DNA from: Prorocentrum cordatum
Lineage: Eukaryota > Sar > Dinophyceae > Prorocentrales > Prorocentraceae
Direction of reading: 5' to 3'
Length of the DNA: 64,000 bases
NCBI GenBank assembly: GCA_963575745.1
Contig: CAUYUJ010015837.1
Location: forward strand, 1,370,540 to 1,434,539
Positions 63,176 to 64,000 of the stretch are shown piece after piece. The position numbers and the translations under genes are program-made. The stretch's first letter is position 1; every line of letters starts with the position of its first letter. Under the pieces are notes generated by a model that had not been told where the DNA came from, did not search any database, and worked only from the letters and a program-made list of their open reading frames with translations.

Positions 63176-63610
63176 GCAGTAGCATGGTAGTGAGCAGTAG
63201 TAGCAGGAGCGTGGTAGTGAGCAGTAGTAGCAGTGGCGCGAGCAGTGAGCACGGTAGTGAGCAGTAACTAGCAGTAGCAGTGGCAGCGAGCAGGGAGTGA
63301 GCGTGAGTAGCGAGCAGTAGTAGCAATAGCAGGGAGTGAGCAGTGGCCGTAGCAGTAGCCGTAGCAGCGAGCAGCGAGCAGGGAGCGAGCAGGGAGTGAG
63401 CAGTAGCCGTAGCAGTAGCCGTAGCAGTAGCAGTAGCCGTAGCAGTGAGTAGCAGTAGCAGTAGCAGCAGCAGTAGCAGTAGCAGTAGCCGTAGCAGTAG
63501 CCGTCGCAGTTGCAGTAGCCGCAGCAGTAGCAGTAGCAGGAGCAGTAGCCGTAGAAGGGTTAGGAGCAGCGAGCAGGGAGTGAGCAGGGAGTGAGCGGCA
63601 GCAGCAGTGA
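63176..63610. repeat. GTAGCA/GAGCAG-type hexamer array
   Basis: AGCAGTAGC, AGCCGTAGC and GAGCAGGGAGT alternate irregularly over ~430 bp. Confidence 0.93.
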
Positions 63611-63667
63611 GCAGCGCCAGTCTTGCCAGTGAGCAGGGAGCGAGCAATGGCATGGCAAGCTGTAGTT

Positions 63668-63745
63668 TGAGCATGAGTATGACGGAGTCTGAGTATGAGT
63701 AAGTCTGAGTTTGAGTATGAGTAAGTCTGAGTTTGACGGAGTCGG
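63668..63745. repeat. GAGTATGAGTAAGTCT-type short tandem repeat
   Basis: TGAGTATGAGTAAGTCTGAG and TGAGTTTGAGTATGAG recur three to four times. Confidence 0.85.
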
Positions 63746-64000
63746 GGGCCCCTTTCAGGCGTGGCAGGCGAGAGCTCGATTTTGAAAAGGGCCCGCCCTC
63801 CTGTGCACCCCCGCGAGGTCTCTGAGGGGCTTCTCCTGGTTGCTCAGTTGAGGCCCCACCTTCGTGTACGACACAGTCTGCCTGAGCGCTCGGAGCCTCT
63901 TCTGGGAAGGTGTGAGACGCGTTCTGCTTTGGTCTGAGCAGGACATTCGCACGCAGGGTAAGGTGAGGTGCATATGTGAGTGCCTCAACTTCTACGAGGA
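63746..64000. other. No recognisable feature at the right end
   Basis: Mixed sequence with a short - open frame and no motif. Confidence 0.4.

Overview
The window looks like nuclear DNA of a dinoflagellate. The evidence is GC-rich, gene-poor sequence dominated by layered repeats, retroelement ORFs of a style known from dinoflagellates (glycine/arginine-rich gag, RT with a YxDN box, RNase H ending in NPADDPS), and one diverged string resembling the dinoflagellate spliced leader. I recognise no ordinary host gene. The genus cannot be fixed from sequence alone.

The only well-preserved coding region is an 8.4 kb tyrosine-recombinase retrotransposon of the DIRS/PAT/Ngaro type (3596-11998). It has textbook split direct repeats in the order A1, genes, B1, A2, B2, with A1=A2 (90 bp) and B1=B2 (263 bp) identical by eye. 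It sits in a TA microsatellite. Its genes run gag (4027-6153, one in-frame TAG), pol (6159-10244, one in-frame TAG) and tyrosine recombinase (10222-11163). Pol carries two nested extra domains: a DUF4326-like domain between RT motifs B and C, and a complete DNMT3-like cytosine-C5 methyltransferase between the first and second catalytic blocks of RNase H.

The rest is repeats and decayed elements. 1-3.4 kb is tandem and dispersed GCCCAAGAGG-type repeat, studded with a recurrent ~30 bp palindrome; relatives lie at 18.7-20.1, 20.9-22.1, 23.4-23.9, 28.3-28.5, 44.1-44.5 and 59.9 kb. A composite repeat of 1.0-1.6 kb, with GC-alternating hairpins and GAC-rich acidic-coding cores, occurs seven times: four copies on + (15.9-18.5 and 24.0-27.1 kb) and three on - (34.2-38.1 kb). 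Together with an adjoining minisatellite these make a large inverted arrangement around a ~6.4 kb spacer. Small inverted-repeat elements are clear: two 160 bp MITEs with perfect 8 bp target duplications (27861-28020 and 50678-50837), a 146 bp hAT-like MITE (46785-46930), and foldbacks at 19.4 and 30.7 kb.

Two decayed retroelements are visible: a very degraded Ty1/copia-like one (about 39.2-42.4 kb), and a decayed relative of the YR/DIRS-style lineage (52.15-55.3 kb) whose gag-like protein begins with a ubiquitin-like domain ending in RGG. Long simple-sequence arrays (GAC, GGA, GAT, CA, TA, AGC) fill much of the remainder. Stretches with nothing recognisable are stated as such. Coordinates of repeats other than those with exact boundaries given are approximate.
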